Of a stretch of 64,000 bases of DNA, positions 8,493 through 16,197 are shown in pieces (position 1 is the first letter of the stretch; each line of letters opens with the position of its first letter). The stretch is taken from positions 124,001-188,000 of the forward strand of contig CACKBZ010000002.1 in the NCBI GenBank assembly GCA_902598525.1. Reading direction: 5' to 3'. The notes beneath the pieces were generated by a model, which was not told the origin of the DNA, made no database searches, and saw nothing but the letters and a program-made list of their open reading frames with translations. The DNA comes from an uncultured Bacteroidota bacterium (GTDB taxonomy: Bacteria > Bacteroidota > Bacteroidia > Flavobacteriales > Flavobacteriaceae). The position numbers were made by a program, and so were the translations under genes.

Positions 8493-8906
8493 TATAAATT
8501 TTATTCAAATATACTTTTATTAAATCCTCTATTTTTTTATTATCAATAAACATTTAAACATAATTATTATAGATTTATTTAAAAATTTAATTATATATAT
8601 ATGGTGTGTTAAGTTCTTAATAAATGTTTGAGAGAAAAAAGCAATGAACAGAAATATAACAAAGTGAACAATTAATTAACAATCTAAACTATTGATAAAC
8701 ACAAATTAAAGTGAAAAATAAACAGACGTTAACATCTCAAACTAAAAACATATAGTTGAAAAAAAAATAAAAAAGAAACATTGAAGAATAGTTAAAAAAA
8801 AAATAAAAAAGTAAATAAATAAAAAAGAAAAATAGTTATCAAGAATAAGAAAGCAACTATTAACAACATATAAAAAAATAATAAAGGAATTATTAATTTA
8901 ATAAAT
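8493..8906. other. AT-rich intergenic region with strand-asymmetric base content; candidate replication-related locus
   Basis: No ORF or RNA gene is seen in these 414 bases, which lie between the divergent rnr and rpiB starts. Bases up to about 8600 are T-rich on the plus strand; from about 8600 on the strand becomes strongly A-rich and T-poor, with A-tracts and a near repeat of AAAAAAAAATAAAAAAG at about 8759 and 8793. Three 9-mers differ from the DnaA box TTATCCACA at two positions (TTATCAATA at 8540-8548, its complement at 8690-8698, TTATCAAGA at 8836-8844); matches this weak are expected often in AT-rich DNA. It may be an origin, a terminus-side feature, or only a divergent promoter region. 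Confidence 0.35.
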
Positions 8907-9341
8907 ATGAAAATTGCTATTGGGAACGATCACGCAGGGGTACAGGTTAAAGAAAAAATAAAAGATCATCTAACAAAAAAAGGTCACATTGTTATCAACA
9001 AAGGGTATGATGGAAAAGAAAGAGTAGACTATCCAGATTATATTCATCCAGTATCAAAAGAAGTAAAGGACGGAAAAGCAGACATAGGAGTTATAGTTTG
9101 TGGAAGCGGAAATGGAGCAGCAATGACAGCAAACAAACACAGGGGGATAAGAGCAGCAATATGTTGGAATGAAGAAATAGCGGCTCTATCTAAACAACAC
9201 AACAACGCAAACATAATAAGCATACCCTCAAGGTTTTTAGAGCATGACAAGATATTAAGCATAGTAGACGTTTTTATTAAAGAGGAGTTTGAAGGAGGAA
9301 GACACGAGAGAAGAATAAAAAAAATAGACGAAAATGATTGA
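8907..9341 (+). CDS. rpiB: Ribose 5-phosphate isomerase B (RpiB/LacAB family)
   Basis: RpiB interconverts ribose 5-phosphate and ribulose 5-phosphate in the pentose phosphate pathway. The start MKIAIGNDHAG and the segment VIVCGSGNGAAMTANKHRGIRAA, with the active-site cysteine and glycine-rich anion loop, are diagnostic. The C-terminal RRIKKID is also usual. The length of 144 matches the family. The GNAT gene starts 8 bases before its stop, so translation is likely coupled. Third positions are strikingly rich in A and C, unlike plus-strand genes to the left. Confidence 0.95.
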   Translation: MKIAIGNDHAGVQVKEKIKDHLTKKGHIVINKGYDGKERVDYPDYIHPVSKEVKDGKADIGVIVCGSGNGAAMTANKHRGIRAAICWNEEIAALSKQHNNANIISIPSRFLEHDKILSIVDVFIKEEFEGGRHERRIKKIDEND

Positions 9342-9783
9342 GTGGAAAGAAAAAAAATTCCAAGAACTTACCACAAAAGAACTATATGAAATATCAAGAG
9401 TAAGATCAGAGGTTTTTGTAGTTGAACAAGAAATATTATACAACGACTTTGACAGAAAAGACTACAAAGCTATCCACCTAAGCGGGTTTATAGAAGAAGA
9501 GTTGGTTGCTTATGCAAGAATTTTTGATAAAGGAGATTACTATAAAAACCATCCAGGGTTTGGAAGGGTGGCAGTAATTGAAAAAGAAAGAGGAAAGGGT
9601 TATGGAAAAGAACTTGTGAAGAAGTGTATAGGGGTTTGTGAAAAAAACTTTGAGAAACAAGAGATAAAAATATCAGCTCAAGCTTACTTAGAGAAACTTT
9701 ATATAGAGTTAGGTTTTGAAAGAAGAGGAGAAGGATACATGGAAGACGGAATTCCTCATTATGCAATGTTCATTACGCCATAA
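9334..9783 (+). CDS. GNAT family N-acetyltransferase, ElaA-like
   Basis: The 149-residue protein starts MIEWKEKKFQELTTKELYEI and contains RSEVFVVEQEILYNDFDRKD, a pattern seen in ElaA-type acetyltransferases. The acetyl-CoA-binding motif A is GFGRVAVIEKERGKGYGKELV (R/Q-x-x-G-x-G/A as RGKGYGK). The substrate is not known. Its ATG overlaps the end of rpiB by 8 bases. It is convergent with rnpA, whose stop is one base away. Confidence 0.9.
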   Translation: MIEWKEKKFQELTTKELYEISRVRSEVFVVEQEILYNDFDRKDYKAIHLSGFIEEELVAYARIFDKGDYYKNHPGFGRVAVIEKERGKGYGKELVKKCIGVCEKNFEKQEIKISAQAYLEKLYIELGFERRGEGYMEDGIPHYAMFITP

Positions 9784-9784
9784 T

Positions 9785-10096
9785 TTAAAAAAGAGAACAA
9801 ACATCTTTATTTAGGGAGTCAAAGTCAACAAAAGAAGAATGGTTGAATATAATCATATACCAACCAAAGCCGTTATTTATAAAAAGATCTTTGTTTTTTC
9901 TTATAATTTCTCGAAGCTGTCTTTTTATTTTGTTTCTGTCAACTGCACGAGGAAAAGATTTTTTAGGAACAGAAACAACATAAAACAACTCATCTGTTTT
10001 CTGCTTCAAAAAAACACAGCGCAAAAACTCAGAGGAACACCACTGTCCATTTTCAAAAAGGAAATCAATTTTTTTATTACCCTTTAAAGGCTTCAT
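9785..10096 (-). CDS. rnpA: Ribonuclease P protein component
   Basis: RnpA is the basic protein subunit that helps the RNase P RNA process tRNA 5' leaders. The start KGNKKIDFLFENGQW, the segment VSVPKKSFPRAVDRNKIKRQLREIIR (the RNR-like motif, here VDRNKIKR) and its basic character identify it. The ORF track begins at 10141 inside the upstream gene; MKPLKGNKK at 10096 gives 103 residues, the normal size. Its start lies 1 base after the stop of the upstream MBL hydrolase gene. In many bacteria rnpA follows rpmH next to oriC; rpmH is not here. Confidence 0.93.
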   Translation of the reverse strand: MKPLKGNKKIDFLFENGQWCSSEFLRCVFLKQKTDELFYVVSVPKKSFPRAVDRNKIKRQLREIIRKNKDLFINNGFGWYMIIFNHSSFVDFDSLNKDVCSLF

Positions 10097-10097
10097 T

Positions 10098-10946
10098 TTA
10101 AATAAAATCTTTAAGTGTAGAAGACCTGTCAAACCTAACACCCTTTTCAGTTTTCTTTAAAAAAACCACCTCATTTAAAGGGTCATGTTGAAGAAAGATT
10201 AATGAACTGTTTTCTACTAAGTCGTTTAAAACTCTTGTTTTTTCCTCCATTGTAATAAGAGGCCTTACGTCATACCCCATAAGGTAGGGTATAGGAATGT
10301 GGCCAGCAGTGGGCACAAGATCTGAAGCAAACAGAATCGTTTTTCCCTTATATTGAATTTTAGGAAGGGCCATTTTTTCAGTATGGCCATCTACCAACAA
10401 AACATCAAAACCAAGATCAGAACAAAAACCTTCTTTACTGTGATCATAAAGAATAAGCTGACCCGACTCTTTTATGGGTATAAGATTTTCCTTTAAAAAG
10501 GAGGCTTTTTCCCTAGGGTTAGGACTAATATTAGCCCATTCCCAATGGCTCTTAGAACACCAAAAATTAGCGTTTTTAAAAACAGGAATAATTTTATCAC
10601 CCACTCTCATGGTCGCACCACCACAATGGTCAAAATGAAGGTGAGTGAGAAAAACATCAGTAATATCATCAACACTAAAACCACAGGAAGACAAAGAGCT
10701 TTCAAGCGACATGTTGCCAGACCGAGAGTAATGAGAAAAAAACTTTTCACTTTGTTTGTTTCCAAGACCAGTGTCAATCAAGATAAGTTTATTACCATCC
10801 TCAATTAAAAGACAGCGAGCGCTCATCTCTATTCTGTTGTGAGAATCAGCAGGGTTGGTCTTTTCCCAAAGAACTTTGGGAACAACACCAAACATTGCCC
10901 CGCCATCAAGTTTAAAATTTCCGGTCTCTATCGAGTGAAGTTTCAT
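10098..10946 (-). CDS. MBL-fold metallo-hydrolase
   Basis: The 282-residue protein has the metallo-beta-lactamase-fold signature FLTHLHFDHCGGA (HxHxDH) at about 100-112, an upstream IDTGLGNK motif, a later VDGHTEKMAL (third zinc histidine) and ASDLVPTAGHIP. The layout resembles lactonase-like and other small-molecule hydrolases rather than RNase Z or glyoxalase II; the true substrate cannot be read. Its ATG overlaps the lepA stop by one base and rnpA follows, suggesting a lepA-MBL-rnpA operon. Confidence 0.88.
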   Translation of the reverse strand: MKLHSIETGNFKLDGGAMFGVVPKVLWEKTNPADSHNRIEMSARCLLIEDGNKLILIDTGLGNKQSEKFFSHYSRSGNMSLESSLSSCGFSVDDITDVFLTHLHFDHCGGATMRVGDKIIPVFKNANFWCSKSHWEWANISPNPREKASFLKENLIPIKESGQLILYDHSKEGFCSDLGFDVLLVDGHTEKMALPKIQYKGKTILFASDLVPTAGHIPIPYLMGYDVRPLITMEEKTRVLNDLVENSSLIFLQHDPLNEVVFLKKTEKGVRFDRSSTLKDFI

Positions 10947-12745
10947 TAGTCGTTAATTTTTAAAACAGCCATAAAAGCTTGTTGGGGAATTTCTACACTT
11001 CCAACCATTCTCATTTTTTTCTTTCCCTTTTTTTGTTTCTCAAGAAGCTTTCTTTTTCTTGTTACATCACCCCCATAAAGCTTTGCTGTTACATCTTTTC
11101 TGTAGGCTTTTATTGTTTCTCTCGAAATAATTTTAGCACCTATAGCTGCCTGAACAGGTATATCAAACTGTTGTCTTGGTATTAACTCTTTTAGTTTTTC
11201 ACACATTTTTCTTCCTACTCTTTGAGCGTTATCTGCATGAATTAAAGAAGAAAGAGCGTCAACAGACTTTCCGTTTAATAAGATATCAAGGCGTACAAGT
11301 TTTGAAGCAACAAATACAGAAGGAGAGTAGTCAAAAGACGCATATCCTTTAGAAACAGATTTTAAACGATCATAAAAGTCAAAAACAATTTCTGCTAAAG
11401 GAAGCTTAAAGCTTAACTCTACTCTTTCAGGAGTTAGGTATCTTTGGTTTTTTATTTCCCCTCTTTTTTCAATACAAAGAGTTAAAACATTACCAACAAA
11501 CTCTGATTTTGTAATAATGGTTGCGTCAATATAAGGCTCTTCAACTCGATCAAGACGAGAAGGGTCCGGAAGATCAGAGGGGTTATTAACAAGTATAGGG
11601 ACGGTGGGGTCTTTTTTAATATATGCGTTGTAAGAAACGTTAGGCACCGTAGTTATAACAGACATATTAAACTCCCTCTGAAGCCTTTCTTGAATAATTT
11701 CTAAATGAAGCATACCTAAAAAACCACACCTAAAACCAAAACCAAGAGCAGCAGAACTTTCGGGCATAAAAACAAGCGAAGCATCATTAAGCTGAAGCTT
11801 TTCCATACTAGACCTTAAGTCTTCATAATCATCAGTATCAACAGGGTAAATTCCCGCAAAAACCATGGGTTTTACCTCTTCAAATCCCTCAATGGCTTTT
11901 ACGCCACTTTCCTCAGCAAGTGTTATTGTGTCGCCAACCTTAACGTCCTTTGCTTCTTTTATTCCAGTAATAAGATAACCAACATCACCGGTTAACACGT
12001 CTTGTTTTGGGACTTGACTTAATTTAAGAGTTCCAACCTCTTCAGCACCATAGGTTTTTCCTGTTGACATAAACTTCACCCTATTTCCTTTTGAAATTTT
12101 TCCGTTTACAACTTTAAAGTATGTTTCAATTCCTCTATATGGATTAAAAACAGAGTCAAAAATAAGTGCTTGTAGGGGGGCGTCTAAAGCACCCTGAGGA
12201 GAAGGAATTCTTTCTACAATTGCATTTAGTATACCCTCAATACCTTCGCCAGTTTTTGCAGAAGCAAGTACAACCTCTTCGGGCTTACAACCAATAAGTG
12301 ATACAATTTCATCAACAACAACCTCTGTGTTAGCCGAGGGAAGGTCAATCTTGTTAACAACAGGAATTATCTCCAAATCATTATCAACAGCAAGGTACAG
12401 GTTTGAAATAGTTTGTGCTTGAATGCTTTGGGCAGCATCAACCACTAATAAAGCTCCTTCACAAGCAGCGATTGCCCTGGAAACCTCATATGAAAAGTCA
12501 ACATGACCAGGAGTGTCAATAAGATTTAACACATAACTTTCACCACCACTTTTGTAGTCCATTTGAACAGCGTGAGATTTTATAGTTATCCCTCTTTCTC
12601 TTTCAATTTCCATGTCATCAAGAAGCTGGTCCTGTTTTTCTCTATCAGTAACAGAACCGGTAAAATCTAAAAGACGATCGGCGAGAGTGCTTTTACCATG
12701 ATCAATATGGGCAATAATACAGAAGTTTCTTATGTTTTTTGACAA
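10946..12745 (-). CDS. lepA: Elongation factor 4 (LepA), membrane/ribosome GTPase
   Basis: LepA is a translational GTPase that binds the ribosome and affects initiation or back-translocation. Motifs are [16 protein letters not shown] (P-loop), [11 protein letters not shown] (switch I), DTPGHVDFS (G3), NKIDLP (G4), and the LepA-specific C-terminus with [21 protein letters not shown]. The ORF track starts at a TTG at 12763. That TTG lies within a TATCTTTG -7 element (minus strand, 12761-12768), so I choose the next TTG (12745), giving [18 protein letters not shown] and 599 residues, the usual LepA size. Third positions are T-rich, unlike rnr on the same strand. Confidence 0.96.
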   Translation of the reverse strand: MSKNIRNFCIIAHIDHGKSTLADRLLDFTGSVTDREKQDQLLDDMEIERERGITIKSHAVQMDYKSGGESYVLNLIDTPGHVDFSYEVSRAIAACEGALLVVDAAQSIQAQTISNLYLAVDNDLEIIPVVNKIDLPSANTEVVVDEIVSLIGCKPEEVVLASAKTGEGIEGILNAIVERIPSPQGALDAPLQALIFDSVFNPYRGIETYFKVVNGKISKGNRVKFMSTGKTYGAEEVGTLKLSQVPKQDVLTGDVGYLITGIKEAKDVKVGDTITLAEESGVKAIEGFEEVKPMVFAGIYPVDTDDYEDLRSSMEKLQLNDASLVFMPESSAALGFGFRCGFLGMLHLEIIQERLQREFNMSVITTVPNVSYNAYIKKDPTVPILVNNPSDLPDPSRLDRVEEPYIDATIITKSEFVGNVLTLCIEKRGEIKNQRYLTPERVELSFKLPLAEIVFDFYDRLKSVSKGYASFDYSPSVFVASKLVRLDILLNGKSVDALSSLIHADNAQRVGRKMCEKLKELIPRQQFDIPVQAAIGAKIISRETIKAYRKDVTAKLYGGDVTRKRKLLEKQKKGKKKMRMVGSVEIPQQAFMAVLKIND

Positions 12746-12760
12746 TGTCTGTGTTTTCGA

Positions 12761-12768
12761 CAAAGATA
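12761..12768 (-). promoter_or_regulatory. Promoter -7 element of lepA
   Basis: TATCTTTG on the minus strand fits TAnnTTTG and ends 15 bases before the chosen TTG start. Its last three bases are the TTG used as the start in the ORF track, which argues against that start. Confidence 0.45.
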
Positions 12769-12818
12769 CTACTTTGTATAATCTTTAATTACCAGAGCTA
12801 AATAAATTGAAGAATTGT

Positions 12819-12826
12819 TAATTTTG
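12819..12826 (+). promoter_or_regulatory. Promoter -7 element of dusB
   Basis: TAATTTTG matches TAnnTTTG and ends 4 bases before the dusB ATG, the same spacing as at gltX. No clear -33 element is seen. A leaderless or near-leaderless transcript is implied. Confidence 0.45.
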
Positions 12827-12830
12827 CCAC

Positions 12831-13823
12831 ATGATTAAAATAGGAAACATAGAACTTCCTAAATTTCCTCTTCTGCTTGCACCAATGGAAGATGTGAGCG
12901 ACCCGCCTTTTAGGGCGCTATGCAAAGAGCAGGGGGCAGATGTTGTATACACAGAGTTTATATCAAGCGAGGGGCTTATAAGAAACGCGGCAAAGAGTAC
13001 AAAGAAATTAGACATATATACAAAAGAAAGGCCTGTCGGAATTCAAATCTTTGGATCAAACCTTGAATCAATGCTAGGGGCTGTAGACATAGTTGAAAAA
13101 ACAAACCCAGATATTATTGATATTAATTATGGATGCCCTGTTAAAAAAGTAGTTTGTAAGGGTGCAGGGGCAGGAATTTTAAAAGATATTCCTTTAATGG
13201 TTAGCCTTACAAAAGAAATTGTAAAAAGAACAAGCTTACCAGTTACTGTAAAAACGCGACTTGGATGGGATGAAAAATCCATTAAAATAGTAGAAGTAGC
13301 AGAGAGGCTTCAAGATGTGGGCATAAAAGCAATTTCTATTCATGGAAGAACAAGAGCACAAATGTATAAAGGCGACGCTGATTGGACCCAAATAGCTGCA
13401 ATAAAAAATAATCCAAGAATGCACATACCGGTATTTGGTAATGGAGATGTAAATTCGCCTGAGAAGGCTAAAGAAATGAGAGACGAATACGGACTTGATG
13501 GGGCAATGATAGGAAGAGCATCAATAGGAAACCCATGGTTTTTTGATCAAGTAAAGCACTATTTAAATACTGGTCAAAAAAAAGAAGAGCCAGGAACACC
13601 AGAAAAAGCAAAAATGGCAAAAAGACATTTAGAGATGGCCATAAAGTGGAAGGGAGAAGTTTTAGGTGTTTTGGAAACCAGAAGACATTACGGCAATTAT
13701 TTTAAGGGGGTACCAAACTTTAAAGAAACAAAGAGCAGGATATTAAATGAGAAAGACCCAACAAAAATACTTCAAGAGTTAGATCAAGTAATTAACAATT
13801 TTGCGCAAAAAGAATTGGTTTAG
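12831..13823 (+). CDS. dusB: tRNA-dihydrouridine synthase (DusB type)
   Basis: This FMN enzyme reduces specific uridines in the tRNA D loop. The start LPKFPLLLAPMEDVSDPPFRALC, the segment DINYGCPVKKVVCKGAGAG with the catalytic cysteine, TVKTRLGW, ISIHGRTRAQMYKGDADW and GAMIGRASIGNPWFF all fit the Dus family. The length of 330 is typical of DusB. The gene ends 4 bases inside the convergent permease gene. Confidence 0.95.
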   Translation: MIKIGNIELPKFPLLLAPMEDVSDPPFRALCKEQGADVVYTEFISSEGLIRNAAKSTKKLDIYTKERPVGIQIFGSNLESMLGAVDIVEKTNPDIIDINYGCPVKKVVCKGAGAGILKDIPLMVSLTKEIVKRTSLPVTVKTRLGWDEKSIKIVEVAERLQDVGIKAISIHGRTRAQMYKGDADWTQIAAIKNNPRMHIPVFGNGDVNSPEKAKEMRDEYGLDGAMIGRASIGNPWFFDQVKHYLNTGQKKEEPGTPEKAKMAKRHLEMAIKWKGEVLGVLETRRHYGNYFKGVPNFKETKSRILNEKDPTKILQELDQVINNFAQKELV

Positions 13824-15013
13824 TCGTCCTTTAAACCAATTGTTGACCAAATTGACGTCAACAAACCAAGCACAATAATCGTAGTAAAAACTATTAAAAT
13901 GTTTGATAGAGTTAGAGAAATAGGATAAGGTAAAGAGGTGCCTGGAACTAAAACTAGAGAAAACGAATTTTGTAATGTAATTATAAACCACGCTAAAATA
14001 ATACCAACTGCCCCACCAATAAAAGTAGTTACAACACCCAGCAGAAAAAAGACTTTATTTATATCATTTTTTTCTCCACCCAAAGACTTTAATATTTTTA
14101 AATCTCTTCTCTTTTCAACAATCATTATAGTTAAAGAGCCAACCAAATTAAACATAGCAATTAAAGAGACGAGAGAAAAAATAAGATAGACAGCAAAATT
14201 TTCTGTATTTAGCATTTTATATAATGCAGGATTTAAATCCTGTTTTGTTAAAACTTTTACATCGTCACCAAGTTCTCTAGAAACATAGTCCTTTAGACTT
14301 AAGTCTATAGATGACTTTCCCGAAAATACTTCAACTGAAGTATACTCTCCGTCCCCAGCACCAGTTAAATTGGCAAGAGAGGCCAATGAGGTAAAAGCAT
14401 ATTTTTTTTCTATATCAGAGCTAATTTGATATATCCCCTCTATATCAAACTGTTTAGAAGAAAAAGGAGAAAACCCAAAGAGAGTATTCGGGTTTTTGTT
14501 AGCTGTTGTTGTTAGAAGCGAAAACTCTTCACTCAAAACAACTTCTAACGAAGAGGCTAAGGCCGCACCAATATATAATGCATTCTCTTTAGATGGAGAA
14601 AAAACTCCAACAAGAGAAATAGAGTCTAAGGTTGAACCAAGATGATAATCTGGCAGCACACCTTTTAGTATTGCAGCACCAGAATTTATTTCATTGGAAA
14701 ACACAACCTTTTCTTCTATGATTTTTGAAACACCAATAACCCCATCAAGCCCTTTAAGCTTCTGTATTTCCTCATCATTAATAAAAACATATTTGCCTTC
14801 TTTTGGCACTAGCTTATAATCTGGATCAAACGAGCTAGTGTAAAACAAACCAAAATCTTTTAGGCCCTCAAAAGCACTTAGCACAACAAGCAAAACGCAT
14901 GCTGCTGCAACAATCATTAAGAAAGCAAAACTGTTAATCCTATTTACTATTGTTTTCGAATCTTTTGAAAAAAAATAACGGATTGCAATTTTATATATAT
15001 AGGGTTTAAACAT
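13820..15013 (-). CDS. ABC transporter permease, FtsX/LolC-E-like (MacB-FtsX fold)
   Basis: The chosen start MFKPYIYKIAIRYFFSKDSKTIVNRINSFAFL is typical of lipoprotein-releasing LolC/E-type permeases. One transmembrane helix at about 30-50 precedes a large periplasmic region (about 60-260), and three helices close the protein (VYLIFSLVSLIAMFNLVGSL, GVVTTFIGGAVGIILAWFI, ILIVFTTIIVLGLLTSIW). The ORF track begins 28 codons earlier inside rbfA; I start at 15013, giving 397 residues. The likely role is moving outer-membrane lipoproteins, with an ATPase encoded elsewhere. The gene lies one base after rbfA. Confidence 0.88.
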   Translation of the reverse strand: MFKPYIYKIAIRYFFSKDSKTIVNRINSFAFLMIVAAACVLLVVLSAFEGLKDFGLFYTSSFDPDYKLVPKEGKYVFINDEEIQKLKGLDGVIGVSKIIEEKVVFSNEINSGAAILKGVLPDYHLGSTLDSISLVGVFSPSKENALYIGAALASSLEVVLSEEFSLLTTTANKNPNTLFGFSPFSSKQFDIEGIYQISSDIEKKYAFTSLASLANLTGAGDGEYTSVEVFSGKSSIDLSLKDYVSRELGDDVKVLTKQDLNPALYKMLNTENFAVYLIFSLVSLIAMFNLVGSLTIMIVEKRRDLKILKSLGGEKNDINKVFFLLGVVTTFIGGAVGIILAWFIITLQNSFSLVLVPGTSLPYPISLTLSNILIVFTTIIVLGLLTSIWSTIGLKDD

Positions 15014-15014
15014 T

Positions 15015-15374
15015 TTATAAAATAGAATTATCAGGATTATTAATGGAGTCTTCGACTGAATCAATATAGTCAAGAGAGTCGTCAAGAAAGAACGCAAGCT
15101 CAGGAACTTTTCTTAAGTGTTTTTTTAAAACCTTTGCAAGATCATGTTTAATTCGTGGGGCATTTTTTTGGATTGACTTTAGCTGATCAATTGCGTTATC
15201 ACCTGGAAAAATACTTAAATAGACTTTACACAAAGAAAGATCAGGCGAAACACGAGCTTGAGTAACAGAAATAATAAGATTTTTAATGCCACCTTTTCTA
15301 AGATCTAAACTAATTAGCTCCGCAACTTCTTTTTGAATCAATGAAGAAATCTTCTTTTGTCTTTGGGATTCCAT
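15015..15374 (-). CDS. rbfA: 30S ribosome-binding factor A
   Basis: RbfA assists late 30S subunit maturation. The N-terminus MESQRQKKISSLIQKEVAELI, then SVTQARVSPDLSLCKVYLSIF and the C-terminal VPELAFFLDDSLDYIDSVEDSI match the family (R-Q-x-K-I-x-x-x-I and P-x-L-x-F-x-x-D). The length of 119 is normal. The permease gene follows after one base; pairing of rbfA with an FtsX-like permease gene is, to my knowledge, seen in other flavobacteria. Confidence 0.93.
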   Translation of the reverse strand: MESQRQKKISSLIQKEVAELISLDLRKGGIKNLIISVTQARVSPDLSLCKVYLSIFPGDNAIDQLKSIQKNAPRIKHDLAKVLKKHLRKVPELAFFLDDSLDYIDSVEDSINNPDNSIL

Positions 15375-15443
15375 ATTTCAAAAGTACTAGAAATAAAAAA
15401 CAATATTTCAATTTTATTTTTTTAAAAAAACATTGTGAAATTG

Positions 15444-15451
15444 TATATTTG
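15444..15451 (+). promoter_or_regulatory. Promoter -7 element of tRNA(CAU)
   Basis: TATATTTG matches TAnnTTTG and ends 11 bases before the first base of the tRNA. The spacing is close to that of TATTTTTG in front of tRNA-Cys. Confidence 0.5.
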
Positions 15452-15462
15452 CCCTCTTAATC

Positions 15463-15536
15463 GGTCCTATAGCTCAGTTGGTTAGAGTAGATGACTCATA
15501 ATCATTTGGTCCCTGGTTCGAGTCCAGGTGGGACCA
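15463..15536 (+). tRNA. tRNA with CAU anticodon (elongator Met, or Ile2)
   Basis: The 74-base sequence folds as acceptor GGTCCTA/TGGGACC, D arm GCTC/GAGT, anticodon stem GATGA/TCATT around loop CTCATAA (anticodon CAT, 15497-15499) and T arm CCTGG-TTCGAGT-CCAGG, with discriminator A and no encoded CCA. The first pair is G-C, so it is not the initiator tRNA. Elongator methionine and lysidine-modified isoleucine tRNAs cannot be told apart by eye. The D and anticodon stems each contain a G-U wobble. Its 3' end is duplicated at 16178-16197, as expected for an integration target. Confidence 0.92.
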
Positions 15537-15544
15537 CCCTTAAA
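15525..15544 (+). repeat. Direct repeat at tRNA 3' end, candidate attL
   Basis: CAGGTGGGACCACCCTTAAA covers the last 12 bases of the tRNA and 8 bases after it. An identical 20-base copy occurs at 16178-16197. Duplication of a tRNA 3' end flanking a short segment is the usual footprint of site-specific integration by a tyrosine recombinase. No integrase gene is present in the segment. Confidence 0.75.
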
Positions 15545-15580
15545 CCCTCTAAGTCCTTGACTATGAGGGTTTTTGTTTTT
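15542..15580 (+). terminator. Intrinsic terminator after tRNA(CAU)
   Basis: AACCCTC (15543-15549) and GAGGGTT (15565-15571) form a stem with a 15-base loop and are followed by a T-rich tract. A related but stronger terminator follows the second copy of the att repeat. Confidence 0.65.
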
Positions 15581-15632
15581 TTGATTTTTTTGTCCGATTC
15601 TTTTTCCGAACCTAAATCCAAACCAAATTAAT

Positions 15633-15640
15633 TATTTTTG
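15633..15640 (+). promoter_or_regulatory. Promoter -7 element of the island gene
   Basis: TATTTTTG matches TAnnTTTG and lies 7 bases before the ATG at 15648. It suggests the small membrane gene between the att repeats has its own promoter. Confidence 0.4.
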
Positions 15641-15647
15641 AAAGTTG

Positions 15648-16046
15648 ATGAACAGAAAATATTTTTATTATATAGTTTTTGGAGTTACATTTTTAACATT
15701 CGGATTGGTTCAAGATTACATCAGACCAAATTATGAAGGAGGAAATGACCTTATAATTTATTTTCTTGGAGTAATTCCCAACCTCCTTCCAGGTATTGGT
15801 CTTCCAAGTATGTTTTATGTAACCATTCCAGAGATTTTTAAACCTAATACATTTATTTACAGAAATAGATTAAGGTGGTCAATAATCATTTCTATGATTG
15901 GTCTAATTGGAAATGAATTCATAACAATTTATACTCCGGGAAGAGGAGTTTTTGATTGGAATGATATTGTATGGACAATTATTGGGGGAATAGTTTTTTA
16001 TTTTCTACATATAACAATTCAAAACAATGGTTCTAAAAGAACCTGA
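15648..16046 (+). CDS. Small four-helix membrane protein inside the tRNA-flanked segment, function unknown
   Basis: I do not recognise this 132-residue protein. It has four hydrophobic stretches, at about 5-20, 35-60, 73-93 and 107-122 (for example WSIIISMIGLIGNEFITIY and IVWTIIGGIVFYFLHITI), separated by short polar loops, and a basic C-terminus ending GSKRT. There is no signal peptide cleavage motif. The TTG start in the ORF track (15645) is replaced by the adjacent ATG, 7 bases after a -7 element. It is the only gene between the two 20-base direct repeats, so it would be the sole cargo of the putative island. Confidence 0.7.
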   Translation: MNRKYFYYIVFGVTFLTFGLVQDYIRPNYEGGNDLIIYFLGVIPNLLPGIGLPSMFYVTIPEIFKPNTFIYRNRLRWSIIISMIGLIGNEFITIYTPGRGVFDWNDIVWTIIGGIVFYFLHITIQNNGSKRT

Positions 16047-16082
16047 ACCGGGGTTGTAGTCAAACCATCTTGATTTTTGAGA

Positions 16083-16101
16083 AGGTTCGTAATACGAACC
16101 T
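16083..16101. repeat. Hairpin 1 of a tandem pair
   Basis: AGGTTCGT-AAT-ACGAACCT is a perfect 8-base-pair inverted repeat with a 3-base loop. It is followed 3 bases later by a second hairpin with nearly the same stem. There is no T-tract, so it is not a simple terminator. Confidence 0.8.
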
Positions 16102-16104
16102 AAA

Positions 16105-16123
16105 AGGTTCGGGCTCCGAACCT
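16105..16123. repeat. Hairpin 2 of a tandem pair
   Basis: AGGTTCGG-GCT-CCGAACCT is a perfect 8-base-pair inverted repeat with a 3-base loop. It shares AGGTTCG with hairpin 1. A further CCGAACCT, followed by AAATCCAAA, occurs upstream at about 15606 near the left end of the segment. Confidence 0.8.
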
Positions 16124-16177
16124 CTTAAATCCAAAAAAGTCAGTATTTACGAAGGGAGTGTAACCTTCCTGTGAGGA

Positions 16178-16197
16178 CAGGTGGGACCACCCTTAAA
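16178..16197 (+). repeat. Direct repeat of tRNA 3' end, candidate attR
   Basis: CAGGTGGGACCACCCTTAAA is identical to 15525-15544 at the 3' end of tRNA(CAU), 653 bases away. The bases before it do not form the rest of a tRNA, so this is a duplicated end and not a second gene. Confidence 0.75.

Noticed and set aside
8590-8625. Possible dif-like recombination site in ATATATATATGGTGTGTTAAG
   Set aside because: Only the TTAA-like end resembles XerC/XerD half-sites; the other half does not match, and no 28-base dif pattern can be drawn.
15645-16046. Prophage or integrative element with integrase in the tRNA-flanked segment
   Set aside because: The segment is too short and holds a single membrane gene; no integrase, excisionase or replication gene is present.
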